This document shows, piece after piece, positions 51,940 through 60,755 of a DNA stretch of 64,000 nucleotides (the first letter of the stretch is position 1; each line of letters opens with the position of its first letter). Source of the DNA: Kitasatospora sp. GAS204B. Lineage in GTDB: Bacteria; Actinomycetota; Actinomycetes; Streptomycetales; Streptomycetaceae. The stretch is from positions 62,001 to 126,000 of the forward strand of contig NZ_JARZAG010000017.1 in the NCBI RefSeq assembly GCF_029892155.1. The letters are read 5' to 3'. The position numbers and the translations under genes were made by a program. Below the pieces are notes generated by a model. It saw nothing but the letters and a program-made list of their open reading frames with translations, had not been told where the DNA came from and ran no database searches.

Positions 51940-52838
51940 GCGCCCGAGTGGCGGCATCACCACTGGCGTCGGCACCGGTCATGGCGGCGTACCGGTACTG
52001 CGAGGCGGTCACCGCCCTGCAGGCCCGCAACTTCAGCTACGGGATCAGGTTGCTCCCGGAGTCCAAGCGGCTGGCCATGTCCGCGCTCTACGCGCTGGCC
52101 CGCCGGGTCGACGACATCGGCGACGGCGAGCTGTCGGCCGACCGCAAGCAGGAGCAACTGCTCGCCACCCGCGCGCTGCTCGACGAGATCCGGGCGGGCG
52201 CGGTCACCGAGGAGGACACCGACCCGATCAAGGTGGCGCTGGCGGACGCCGCCCGGCGCTTCCCGGTCCCGCTCGACGCCTTCGACGAGCTGATCGACGG
52301 CGTCGAGATGGACCTGCGCGGCGAGGAGTACCGGACCTTCGAGGACCTCAAGGTCTACTGCCGCTGCGTGGCCGGCTCGATCGGCCGGCTCTCGCTGGGT
52401 GTCTACGGTTGCGCCGACCCCAAGCGCGGCGCCGAGTACGCGGACACCCTGGGGCTGGCCCTGCAGCTCACCAACATCCTGCGCGACCTGCGCGAGGACG
52501 CGGTCAACGGCCGTACCTACCTGCCCGCCGAGGATCTGGCCAGGTTTGGCTGCGAGCAGGGCTTCGCCTCGCCCACGCCGCCGGCCGGCGCCGACTTCGC
52601 CGGCCTGGTGGCCTTCGAGGCCCGGCGTGCCCAGGGCTACTTCGAGGAGGGCCTGCGGCTGCTGCCGATGCTGGACCGCCGCAGCCGCGCCTGCACCGCC
52701 GCGATGGCCGGCATCTACCACCGGCTGCTCGGGCGGATCGCCGCCGAGCCCGAGTCGGTGCTGCGCGGCAGGGTATCGCTGCCGGGCTGGGAGAAGGCCT
52801 ACGTCGCGCTCTCCGGCCTGGCCGGAGGACGTTCTTGA
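51936..52838 (+). CDS. hpnD: HpnD, presqualene diphosphate synthase
   Basis: 300 residues. Squalene/phytoene synthase fold with RRVDDIGDGE and NILRDLREDAVNGRTYLP as Asp-rich motifs, plus YCRCVAGSIGRLSLGVYG. It condenses two farnesyl diphosphates to presqualene diphosphate. It overlaps hpnC by four bases, so they are translated together. About 140 bases separate it from hpnE; this gap has short open frames but no gene. Confidence 0.92.
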   Translation: MSARVAASPLASAPVMAAYRYCEAVTALQARNFSYGIRLLPESKRLAMSALYALARRVDDIGDGELSADRKQEQLLATRALLDEIRAGAVTEEDTDPIKVALADAARRFPVPLDAFDELIDGVEMDLRGEEYRTFEDLKVYCRCVAGSIGRLSLGVYGCADPKRGAEYADTLGLALQLTNILRDLREDAVNGRTYLPAEDLARFGCEQGFASPTPPAGADFAGLVAFEARRAQGYFEEGLRLLPMLDRRSRACTAAMAGIYHRLLGRIAAEPESVLRGRVSLPGWEKAYVALSGLAGGRS

Positions 52839-52977
52839 ACCCTTGCGACCCTCCGTCATCGTTCGACGACGGGGAATCATCAGAGGGATCTGCGGTGTTG
52901 TGGCGGGTGTTGTGCGGGAGACGGGTGTGCACTGAGGGGGACACCCGAGGGCACGGAGCGAACGGCGGGGAGGTGCG

Positions 52978-54414
52978 ATGAGCAGGCAGGCCGAAGAAAC
53001 GAACCAGCGCACCGCCGTGGTGGTCGGCGGCGGCCTGGCCGGCCTCACCGCCGCGCTGCGCCTGGCCGAGGCCGACCACCGGGTCACCCTGCTGGAGGCC
53101 CGCCCGAGGCTGGGCGGGCTGGCCTTCTCGTTCCGCCGTGGCGAGCTGACCGTGGACAACGGCCAGCACGTCTTCCTGCGCTGCTGCACCGCCTACCGCG
53201 GCCTGGTCGAGCGCCTGGGCGCCACCGACCAGGTCGAGATCCAGCCCCGTCTCGATGTCCCGGTGCTCGCGGTGCGCGGCGACCGGCACCGGCTCGGCCG
53301 GCTGCGCCGGGCCGCGCTGCCGGTGCCGCTGCACCTGGCCGCGAGCCTGGCGAGCTATCCGCACCTGGCGCCGCTGGACCGGCTGCGGGTGGTGCGCGGC
53401 GCGCTCGCGCTGCAGCGCCTCGACCTCGCCGACCCGGCGCTCGACCAGCTCTCCTTCGGCAGCTGGCTGCGCGCGCACGGCCAGAACGAGCGCACCATCG
53501 CCGCCCTCTGGGACCTGGTCGGGGTGGCCACCCTGAACGCCCGGGCCGACGAGGTCTCGCTGGCGCTGGCCGCGATGGTCTTCAAGACCGGCCTGCTGAT
53601 GGACCCCGGCGCCAGCGACATCGGCACTGCTGCCGTCCCGCTCGGCGTCGTGCACCACGACGCGGCGCTCGCCCAGCTGGAGCGTGCCGACGTCACCGTG
53701 CGGCTGCGCACCAAGGCGGTCGAGATCAAGACCGTCTCCGCCACCGTGGGCCCGCCGCACGCGGTGCGACTGGAGAACGGCGAGCTGCTCAGCGCCGATG
53801 TCGTGGTGCTGGCCGGCGCCCAGGAGAGCGCCGCCGCCCTGCTGCCGCCGGAGGCGATCGACGGACAGCACCGGCTGGCCGAGCTGGGCACCGCGCCGAT
53901 CCTCAACGTGCACGTGGTCTACGACCGCAAGGTGCTGCGCCGGCCGTTCTTCGCGGCGCTGGACTCCCCGGTGCAGTGGGTCTTCGACCGGACCCCGCAC
54001 TCGGGCCTGGCAGGCTCGACGGTGGCGCGCACCCACCCCGGCGCCCAGTACCTGGCGCTCTCCCAGTCCGCGGTGCGCGACGAGATCGACCTGCCGGTCT
54101 CCGAGCTGCGGGCCCGTTACCTGCCGGAGCTGATGCGGCTGCTGCCGGCGGCCCGCGGGGCCGAGGTGCTCGACTTCTTCGTCACCCGTGAGCGCACTGC
54201 CACCTTCGACCCGGCGCCGGGCACCGCGGCGCTGCGCCCGGTGGCCGCCACCCGGATCCCCGGCCTGCTGCTGGCCGGCTCGTGGACCGCCACCGGCTGG
54301 CCCGCGACCATGGAGAGCGCCGTGCGCAGCGGCCACGCCGCCGCCGATGCCGCGCTGCGCGGCACCGGCTCCCGGGTCCCGGTGGACCGCGGCGACGGGC
54401 GGTGGCCCCGATGA
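52978..54414 (+). CDS. hpnE: HpnE, hydroxysqualene dehydroxylase
   Basis: 478 residues. FAD-binding Rossmann motif VVVGGGLAGLTAALRLAEAD, followed by LLEARPRLGGLAFSF, and a C-terminal GLLLAGSWTATGWPATMESA that closes the FAD site. The family removes the hydroxyl group of hydroxysqualene to give squalene. The stop overlaps the start of the polyprenyl synthase gene (ATGA). ATG start at 52978. Confidence 0.92.
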   Translation: MSRQAEETNQRTAVVVGGGLAGLTAALRLAEADHRVTLLEARPRLGGLAFSFRRGELTVDNGQHVFLRCCTAYRGLVERLGATDQVEIQPRLDVPVLAVRGDRHRLGRLRRAALPVPLHLAASLASYPHLAPLDRLRVVRGALALQRLDLADPALDQLSFGSWLRAHGQNERTIAALWDLVGVATLNARADEVSLALAAMVFKTGLLMDPGASDIGTAAVPLGVVHHDAALAQLERADVTVRLRTKAVEIKTVSATVGPPHAVRLENGELLSADVVVLAGAQESAAALLPPEAIDGQHRLAELGTAPILNVHVVYDRKVLRRPFFAALDSPVQWVFDRTPHSGLAGSTVARTHPGAQYLALSQSAVRDEIDLPVSELRARYLPELMRLLPAARGAEVLDFFVTRERTATFDPAPGTAALRPVAATRIPGLLLAGSWTATGWPATMESAVRSGHAAADAALRGTGSRVPVDRGDGRWPR

Positions 54415-55616
54415 GCGCGCCACCGGACACCCCGGGCGCCCCAGCCGGCCGGCTCCCGGCCCACCCCACCAGCACCGACCCCAGCACACCGGCCCACGGA
54501 GAGGGAACACACGTGGAGGCACGCCCCAGCACGGCCGCGGGAGCGACGGCCCAAGCCGAGCCCGTCTCGGTACCCGAGCTGCTGGCCAGAGGCCGCACGC
54601 TCTGCACTCCGCCGCTGCGCGCGGCGATCGCGCGCCTCGCGCCGCCGATGGACGCGGTCGCGGCCTACCACTTCGGCTGGACCGACCGGGCCGGCAACCC
54701 GGTGGCGGGCGACGGCGGCAAGGCGATCCGCCCGGCCCTGGCACTGCTCTCGGCCGAGGCGGCCGGCGCCGACGCACTTGCCGGAGTCCCTGGTGGGGTC
54801 GCCGTTGAGCTGGTGCACAACTTCTCCCTCCTGCATGATGATCTGATGGACGGTGACGAGACTCGCAGGCACCGGGCCACCGCGTGGACGGTCTTCGGAC
54901 CGGCCCAGGCGATCCTGGTCGGCGACGCGCTGGCCACCCTCGGCACCGAGGTCCTGCTGGACTCCGCCCATCCCTCCGGGGACCGGCCGGCGCCCGCGAC
55001 CCACACCGACGCGGCCCGGGCCGTGCGCCTGCTCACCGTCGCCACCCGCAAGCTGATCGACGGTCAGGCCCAGGACCTCTCCTTCGAGCACCGCGACGTG
55101 GTCACGGTCGAGGAGTGCCTGGCGATGGAGGGCAACAAGACCGGCGCCCTGCTGGCCGCCGCCTCCGCCGTCGGCGCCGTGCTGGCCGGGGCCGACGACC
55201 GCACCGCCGACGCGCTGGAGCGCTACGGCCACCACCTGGGCCTGGCCTTCCAGGCCGTCGACGACCTGCTCGGCATCTGGGGCGCCACCGAGATCACCGG
55301 CAAGCCGCACTGGGGCGACCTGCGTCAGCGCAAGAAGTCGCTGCCGGTCGCCGCCGCCCTCGCCGAGGGCGGCGCGGCCTCCCGCCGGCTGGCCGAGCTG
55401 CTCGCCGACCCGAAGGGGCGCGGCGAGGAGTCCGAGGAGGTGCTGGCCGGGCGCGCCGCGCTGATCGAGCAGGCCGGTGGCCGCGCCTGGACCCAGGAGG
55501 AGGCCCGCCGCCAGCACACGACCGCCCTCGCCGCGCTGGACGAGGTGCCGATGGCCGACGAGGTGCGCGAGCGTTTCGTGGCTCTCGCCGAATTCGTGGT
55601 GGTACGAGAGAGGTGA
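54411..55616 (+). CDS. Polyprenyl (farnesyl-type) diphosphate synthase
   Basis: 401 residues from the ATG overlapping hpnE. GGKAIRPALALLSAEA and the first Asp-rich motif LLHDDLMDGDETRRHR are followed by a second motif AVDDLLGIWG in place of full DDxxD, common in this subgroup. It probably makes farnesyl diphosphate for HpnD. A GTG at 54513 with GGAGAGG upstream is an alternative start that would remove a disordered, Pro-rich 34-residue leader. Confidence 0.88.
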   Translation: MSAPPDTPGAPAGRLPAHPTSTDPSTPAHGEGTHVEARPSTAAGATAQAEPVSVPELLARGRTLCTPPLRAAIARLAPPMDAVAAYHFGWTDRAGNPVAGDGGKAIRPALALLSAEAAGADALAGVPGGVAVELVHNFSLLHDDLMDGDETRRHRATAWTVFGPAQAILVGDALATLGTEVLLDSAHPSGDRPAPATHTDAARAVRLLTVATRKLIDGQAQDLSFEHRDVVTVEECLAMEGNKTGALLAAASAVGAVLAGADDRTADALERYGHHLGLAFQAVDDLLGIWGATEITGKPHWGDLRQRKKSLPVAAALAEGGAASRRLAELLADPKGRGEESEEVLAGRAALIEQAGGRAWTQEEARRQHTTALAALDEVPMADEVRERFVALAEFVVVRER

Positions 55617-55623
55617 CATCAAG

Positions 55624-57705
55624 TTGACAGCAACCGCGGACGGCCGGCTCGACCCTGAGTACGATTCCGAGCCGGTCGCGGTGGATGAGCGGCCGCCCGA
55701 CCCGGCGGTCGCCCCGTGGCAGGTGGCGGGGGAGGTCGTCGAGGTCATCGGCGAGCCGCCCGCACACGCACCCGTGGAACGCGCGGAGATCGAGGACAGC
55801 CTGCGCCGGGCCACCGCACACCTGCTGTCCCTACAGGACGCCGAGGGCTGGTGGAAGGGGGACCTGGAGACCAACGTCACCATGGACGCGGAGGACTTGT
55901 TACTCCGTCAGTTCCTGGGTATCAGAACCGCGGAGCACACCGCCGCGACCGCCGAGTGGATCCGTTCGCAGCAGCGCGCGGACGGCACCTGGGGGACCTT
56001 CCACGGCGGCCCCCCGGAGATCTCCACCACCGTCGAGGCCTATGTCGCGCTGCGCTTGGCCGGCGACGAACCCGACGCCCCGCACATGCGGTCCGCCGCC
56101 GAGTACGTCCGCGCCCACGGCGGGATCGCGGCGACCCGAGTCTTCACCCGGATCTGGCTCGCGCTCTTCGGCTGGTGGCCGTGGGAGCGTTTGCCGGAGA
56201 TGCCTCCGGAGATCATGTTCCTGCCCAAGTGGCTGCCGCTGAACATCTACGCCTTCGGCTGCTGGGCCCGCCAGACCATCGTCCCGCTCACCGTGGTCTC
56301 GGCCCACCGCCCGGTCAGACCGGCGCCGTTCGACCTGACCGAGTTGCACACCGATCCGGCCAACCCCTTCCCGCTGCGCCCGCTCGCGCCGCCCGCCAGC
56401 TGGGACGGCCTCTTCGAACGCCTGGACCTGGTCCTGCACGCCTACCACAAGCGCGCGGTGCGTCCGCTGCGCCGCCTGGCGCTCACCCAGGCGGGCCGCT
56501 GGATCGTCGAACGGCAGGAGGCGGACGGCTGCTGGGGCGGGATCCAGCCGCCCGCCGTCTACTCGCTGATCGCCCTGCACCTGCTCGGCTACGAGCTGGA
56601 CCACCCCGTCATGACGGCGGGTCTGGCCGCCTTCGAACGCTTCACCGTGCACACCGAGGACGGCAAGCGCTGGCTGGAGGCCTGCCAGTCCCCGGTCTGG
56701 GACACCTGCCTGGCCACCATCGCGCTGGTCGACGCCGGTCTGCCGGGCGACCATCCGGCGCTGGTCAAGGCCACCGACTGGATGCTCGGCGAGGAGATCA
56801 CCACCAAGGGCGACTGGTCCGTCCAGCGTCCCCAGCTCGCGCCCGGCGGTTGGGCGTTCGAGTTCCACAACGACACCTACCCCGATATCGACGACACCGC
56901 GGAGGTGGTGCTGGCGCTGCGCCGGGTGCGCCACCCCGAGCCCGAGCTGGTGGACGGCGCGGTCCACCGGGGTGTCGAGTGGAACCTCGGCATGCAGTCC
57001 AAGAACGGTGCCTGGGGCGCCTTCGACGTCGACAACACCAGCACGCTGCCGAACAAGCTGCCGTTCTGCGACTTCGGCGAGGTGGTCGACCCGCCCTCGG
57101 CCGACGTGACCGCCCATGTGGTGGAGATGCTCGCCGAGGTCGGCAAGGCGGACGACCCGCGCACCCGGCGCGGCGTCGACTGGCTGCTGCGCAACCAGGA
57201 GGCCGAGGGCTCCTGGTTCGGCCGCTGGGGCACCAACTACATCTACGGCACCGGCTCGGTGGTGCCGGCCCTGGTGGCCGCCGGGGTGCCCGAGTCCGAC
57301 CCGTCGATCCGCCGCGCGGTGCGCTGGCTGGAGGAGCGGCAGAATCCGGACGGCGGTTGGGGCGAGGACATGCGCTCCTACGAGGACCCGGAGCACTGGT
57401 CCGGGCGCGGGGAGTCCACCGCCTCGCAGACCGCCTGGGCGCTGATGGCGCTGCTGTCGGCCGGCGAGGGCCCCGGCGGGCGGTTCGCCCCCGGGGCGGA
57501 GCGGGGCAGCGCGGCCGTCGAACGCGGCGTGCGCTGGCTGGCGGCCACTCAGCAGCCGGACGGCAACTGGGACGAGCCGCAGTTCACCGGGACCGGGTTC
57601 CCGTGGGACTTCTCGATCAACTACCACCTCTACCGGCTGGTCTTCCCGGTCACCGCACTGGGCCGCTACCTGCACGGCAACCCCGCGCTGGGGAGGCTGA
57701 CATGA
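55624..57705 (+). CDS. shc: Squalene-hopene cyclase (TTG start)
   Basis: 693 residues. The catalytic DIDDTA motif starts at Asp421, and several QW repeats are visible (ADGTWGTFHGG, EADGCWGGI, NPDGGWGEDM, QPDGNWDEP). It cyclises squalene to hopene and diplopterol in the membrane as a monotopic dimer. I chose TTG at 55624 because GAGAGGTGA precedes it and the predicted MTAT start is typical of Streptomyces homologues; the next candidate, GTG 55681, has a weaker signal. It begins eight bases after the preceding gene and overlaps hpnG by ATGA. Confidence 0.93.
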   Translation: MTATADGRLDPEYDSEPVAVDERPPDPAVAPWQVAGEVVEVIGEPPAHAPVERAEIEDSLRRATAHLLSLQDAEGWWKGDLETNVTMDAEDLLLRQFLGIRTAEHTAATAEWIRSQQRADGTWGTFHGGPPEISTTVEAYVALRLAGDEPDAPHMRSAAEYVRAHGGIAATRVFTRIWLALFGWWPWERLPEMPPEIMFLPKWLPLNIYAFGCWARQTIVPLTVVSAHRPVRPAPFDLTELHTDPANPFPLRPLAPPASWDGLFERLDLVLHAYHKRAVRPLRRLALTQAGRWIVERQEADGCWGGIQPPAVYSLIALHLLGYELDHPVMTAGLAAFERFTVHTEDGKRWLEACQSPVWDTCLATIALVDAGLPGDHPALVKATDWMLGEEITTKGDWSVQRPQLAPGGWAFEFHNDTYPDIDDTAEVVLALRRVRHPEPELVDGAVHRGVEWNLGMQSKNGAWGAFDVDNTSTLPNKLPFCDFGEVVDPPSADVTAHVVEMLAEVGKADDPRTRRGVDWLLRNQEAEGSWFGRWGTNYIYGTGSVVPALVAAGVPESDPSIRRAVRWLEERQNPDGGWGEDMRSYEDPEHWSGRGESTASQTAWALMALLSAGEGPGGRFAPGAERGSAAVERGVRWLAATQQPDGNWDEPQFTGTGFPWDFSINYHLYRLVFPVTALGRYLHGNPALGRLT

Positions 57706-58406
57706 GTGCTCCACTCCTGGTCCTGTGCGCGCTGGCCCCGGAGGAGTGGGCGCTGCGCGGCGGCGACTGGGCGAACGCGCTCGGCGGTTCACCGGTGCTC
57801 GCCCGCACCGGTATGGGCCCGGCGCGGGCTGGGCGGACCCTCAGCACCCTGCTGGCGGCCGCCCCCCAGGGGTACAGCGCGGTGCTGATGACCGGATTCT
57901 GCGCTGCCGCCGCGCCGGGAACAAGACCTGGTGAGGTGATTGTTGCCGACAGGGTGCACTCCGCTTCGGGATGTTCAACTGCGACCCAGTTGCCCGATGT
58001 CCTGGCCCAGGCCGTGACCGGCCTGGGTCTGCCCGTGCGCACCGGCCCGCTGTACTCCGCCGACCACGTGGTGCGCGGCCACGAGCGCCGCGTGCTGCAC
58101 CGCCGCGGCACGATCGCCGTGGACATGGAGTCCGCGGCCGCGTTCGACGCGCTGCCCGCCGGCCTGCCGGTGGCGGCGGTCCGGGTGGTGGTGGACACGC
58201 CCGAGCGCGAGCTGCTGCGTCCCGGCACCCTGCCCGGCGGACTGCGCGCCTACCGCACCCTGCGGGCCCTGGTGCCCGCCCTGCTCGGCTGGCACCGGAG
58301 CGTGGTCGGTGCCGGCGCCCAGCGCCCGTGTCCGATACCGGAGCCGTCAGATTTCTCTCTCGCGACCCACTCTTCCCTGCCGACGCTCCCTCAGGAGGCG
58401 AGCTAG
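57702..58406 (+). CDS. hpnG: HpnG, adenosylhopane nucleosidase/phosphorylase
   Basis: 234 residues of the purine nucleoside phosphorylase-like fold: GMGPARAGRTLSTLLAA, VLMTGFCAAAAPGTRPGEV and the substrate-site TIAVDMESAAAFDAL. HpnG removes adenine from adenosylhopane in the path to bacteriohopane polyols. The last 25 residues are extended and Ser/Pro-rich. Overlaps shc by four bases; hpnH starts two bases after its stop. Confidence 0.9.
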   Translation: MSAPLLVLCALAPEEWALRGGDWANALGGSPVLARTGMGPARAGRTLSTLLAAAPQGYSAVLMTGFCAAAAPGTRPGEVIVADRVHSASGCSTATQLPDVLAQAVTGLGLPVRTGPLYSADHVVRGHERRVLHRRGTIAVDMESAAAFDALPAGLPVAAVRVVVDTPERELLRPGTLPGGLRAYRTLRALVPALLGWHRSVVGAGAQRPCPIPEPSDFSLATHSSLPTLPQEAS

Positions 58407-58408
58407 CC

Positions 58409-59431
58409 ATGGCAATGCCGCTGCGCCAGACCGTGCGGGTCAGTACCTACCTCATGCAGCAGAAGCTGCTCAAGCGCCGTGACAAGTTCCCGCTGATCGT
58501 CGAGCTGGAACCGCTCTTCGCGTGCAACCTCGCCTGTGAGGGCTGCGGCAAGATCCAGCACCCGGCCGGGGTGCTCAAGCAGCGGATGCCGGTCGCCCAG
58601 GCGGTCGGTGCCGTGCTGGAGTCCGGCGCTCCGATGGTCTCCATCGCCGGCGGTGAGCCGCTGATGCACCCGCAGATCGACGAGATCGTCCGTCAGCTGG
58701 TCGAACGGCGGAAGTACGTCTTCCTCTGCACGAATGCGCTGCTGTTGCGCAAGAAGTTGGACAAGTTCACTCCTTCGCCGTATTTCACCTTCACGGTGCA
58801 CATCGACGGCCTGCGCGAGCGCCACGATGAGTCGGTGGCCAAGGAGGGGACGTTCGACGAGGCGGTCGCCGCGATCAAGGAGGCCAAGCAGCGCGGCTTC
58901 CGGGTCACCACCAACAGCACCTTCTTCAACACGGACACCCCGCAGACCATCATCGAGGTGCTCGACTTCCTCAACGACGAGTTGCAGGTCGAGGAGATGA
59001 TGATCTCCCCGGCCTACGCCTATGAGAAGGCGCCCGACCAGGAGCACTTCCTGGGCGTGGAGCAGACCCGGGAGCTCTTCCGCAAGGCCTTCTCCGGTGG
59101 CAACCGTCGCCGGTGGCGCCTGAACCACAGCCCGCTCTTCCTGGACTTCCTGGAGGGCAAGGTCGACTTCGAGTGCACGGCGTGGGGCATCCCGAACTAC
59201 TCGCTCTTCGGTTGGCAGCGTCCCTGCTACCTGATGGCCGACGGGTACGTGCCCACCTACCGGGAGCTGATCGAGAAGACCGACTGGTCCAAGTACGGCC
59301 GTGGCAAGGACCCGCGCTGCGAGAACTGCATGGCGCACTGCGGGTACGAGCCGACGGCGGTGTTGGCCACCATGGGCTCGCTCAAGGAGTCGCTGCGAGC
59401 CATGCGGGAGACCGTCAGCGGCAATCGCTGA
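58409..59431 (+). CDS. hpnH: HpnH, adenosylhopane synthase (radical SAM)
   Basis: 340 residues. The [4Fe-4S] radical SAM motif is ACNLACEGCGK (Cys-x3-Cys-x2-Cys), followed by SIAGGEPLMHPQIDEIVRQL. A SPASM-like C-terminal Cys region (CENCMAHCGYEP) may hold extra metal. It adds adenosine to hopene/diploptene to give adenosylhopane. TCAGGAGG sits upstream of the ATG. It works just before HpnG in the pathway. Confidence 0.93.
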   Translation: MAMPLRQTVRVSTYLMQQKLLKRRDKFPLIVELEPLFACNLACEGCGKIQHPAGVLKQRMPVAQAVGAVLESGAPMVSIAGGEPLMHPQIDEIVRQLVERRKYVFLCTNALLLRKKLDKFTPSPYFTFTVHIDGLRERHDESVAKEGTFDEAVAAIKEAKQRGFRVTTNSTFFNTDTPQTIIEVLDFLNDELQVEEMMISPAYAYEKAPDQEHFLGVEQTRELFRKAFSGGNRRRWRLNHSPLFLDFLEGKVDFECTAWGIPNYSLFGWQRPCYLMADGYVPTYRELIEKTDWSKYGRGKDPRCENCMAHCGYEPTAVLATMGSLKESLRAMRETVSGNR

Positions 59432-59433
59432 AT

Positions 59434-59478
59434 GGTCGGGGCCCGGCGCGCGTGCGGGAGCGCGCGTCGGGTCCGACC
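59434..59478 (+). terminator. Long GC-rich hairpin between hpnH and ispG
   Basis: GGTCGGGGCCCGGCGCGCG at 59434 pairs with CGCGCGTCGGGTCCGACC ending at 59478, about 18 bp with few mismatches around a short loop. It starts two bases after the hpnH stop. It may end part of the transcripts or shield the 3' end, making ispG-dxs partly separate. Confidence 0.6.
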
Positions 59479-59518
59479 ATGACACCAGGACCAACACAGC
59501 AAGGATGTGCGAACAGTC

Positions 59519-60679
59519 ATGACCGCGATCTCGCTCGGTATCCCATCGCTGCCGCTGAAGCCGCTCGCGACCCGTCGTCACTCGCGTCAGATCATGGTCG
59601 GCAACGTGCCGGTGGGTGGTGACGCGCCGGTCTCGGTGCAGTCGATGACCACCACGCTGACCTCGGATGTGAACGCGACGCTGCAGCAGATCGCGCAGCT
59701 GACCGCTTCGGGGTGTCAGATCGTGCGGGTGGCGGTGCCCTCGCAGGACGATGCGGACGCGTTGCCGATCATCGCGAAGAAGTCGCAGATCCCGGTGATC
59801 GCGGACATCCACTTCCAGCCGAAGTACGTGTTCGCGGCGATCGACGCGGGGTGCGCGGCGGTGCGGGTGAACCCGGGCAACATCAAGGCGTTCGACGACA
59901 AGGTCGGCGAGATCGCGAAGGCGGCGAAGGAGACCGGTACGCCGATCCGGATCGGCGTGAACGCCGGCTCGCTGGACAAGCGGCTGCTGGAGAAGTACGG
60001 GAAAGCGACGCCCGAGGCGCTGGTGGAGTCGGCGCTGTGGGAGTGCTCGCTCTTCGAGGAGCACGATTTCCGGGACATCAAGATCTCGGTGAAGCACAAC
60101 GACCCGGTCGTGATGATCAACGCCTACCGGCAGCTCGCGGCGGCGTGCGACTACCCGTTGCACCTGGGTGTGACGGAGGCGGGCCCGGCGTTCCAGGGCA
60201 CCATCAAGTCGGCCGTCGCGTTCGGTGCGCTGCTGGCGGAGGGGATCGGGGACACGATCCGGGTCTCGCTCTCCGCGCCGCCGGTGGAGGAGATCAAGGT
60301 CGGAATCCAGATCCTGGAGTCGCTGAACCTGCGTCAGCGCGGCCTGGAGATCGTCTCCTGCCCGTCCTGCGGTCGGGCGCAGGTGGACGTCTACAAGCTC
60401 GCGGAGGAGGTCACGGCGGGTCTGGAGGGCATGGAGGTGCCCTTGCGGGTCGCGGTGATGGGTTGTGTGGTGAACGGTCCGGGTGAGGCGCGGGAGGCGG
60501 ACCTGGGGGTGGCCTCGGGCAACGGCAAGGGCCAGATCTTCGTCAAGGGCGAGGTGATCAAGACGGTGCCCGAGTCGAAGATCGTCGAGACCCTGATCGA
60601 GGAGGCCCTCAAGCTCGCCGAGCAGATGCAGGCCGACGGCGCCCCAGCGGGCGTGCCGGCCGTGATCGCGGCAGGCTGA
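59519..60679 (+). CDS. ispG: IspG, 4-hydroxy-3-methylbut-2-enyl diphosphate synthase
   Basis: 386 residues. The TIM-barrel part starts SRQIMVGNVPVGGDAPVSVQ. The Fe-S cluster residues are in CPSCGRAQVDVYKLAEEV and CVVNGPGEAREADLGV. It catalyses the penultimate step of the MEP isoprenoid pathway. I prefer the ATG at 59519; a GTG four codons upstream sits too close to AAGGA. Its place in the hopanoid operon probably raises precursor supply. Confidence 0.94.
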   Translation: MTAISLGIPSLPLKPLATRRHSRQIMVGNVPVGGDAPVSVQSMTTTLTSDVNATLQQIAQLTASGCQIVRVAVPSQDDADALPIIAKKSQIPVIADIHFQPKYVFAAIDAGCAAVRVNPGNIKAFDDKVGEIAKAAKETGTPIRIGVNAGSLDKRLLEKYGKATPEALVESALWECSLFEEHDFRDIKISVKHNDPVVMINAYRQLAAACDYPLHLGVTEAGPAFQGTIKSAVAFGALLAEGIGDTIRVSLSAPPVEEIKVGIQILESLNLRQRGLEIVSCPSCGRAQVDVYKLAEEVTAGLEGMEVPLRVAVMGCVVNGPGEAREADLGVASGNGKGQIFVKGEVIKTVPESKIVETLIEEALKLAEQMQADGAPAGVPAVIAAG

Positions 60680-60755
60680 ACCCAGACGTCCCGTCAGTCC
60701 CGCCCGATCAGCCCAATCAGTCAAGTCCTTCATCACCGAGCGTAGAGGTGGAGCC

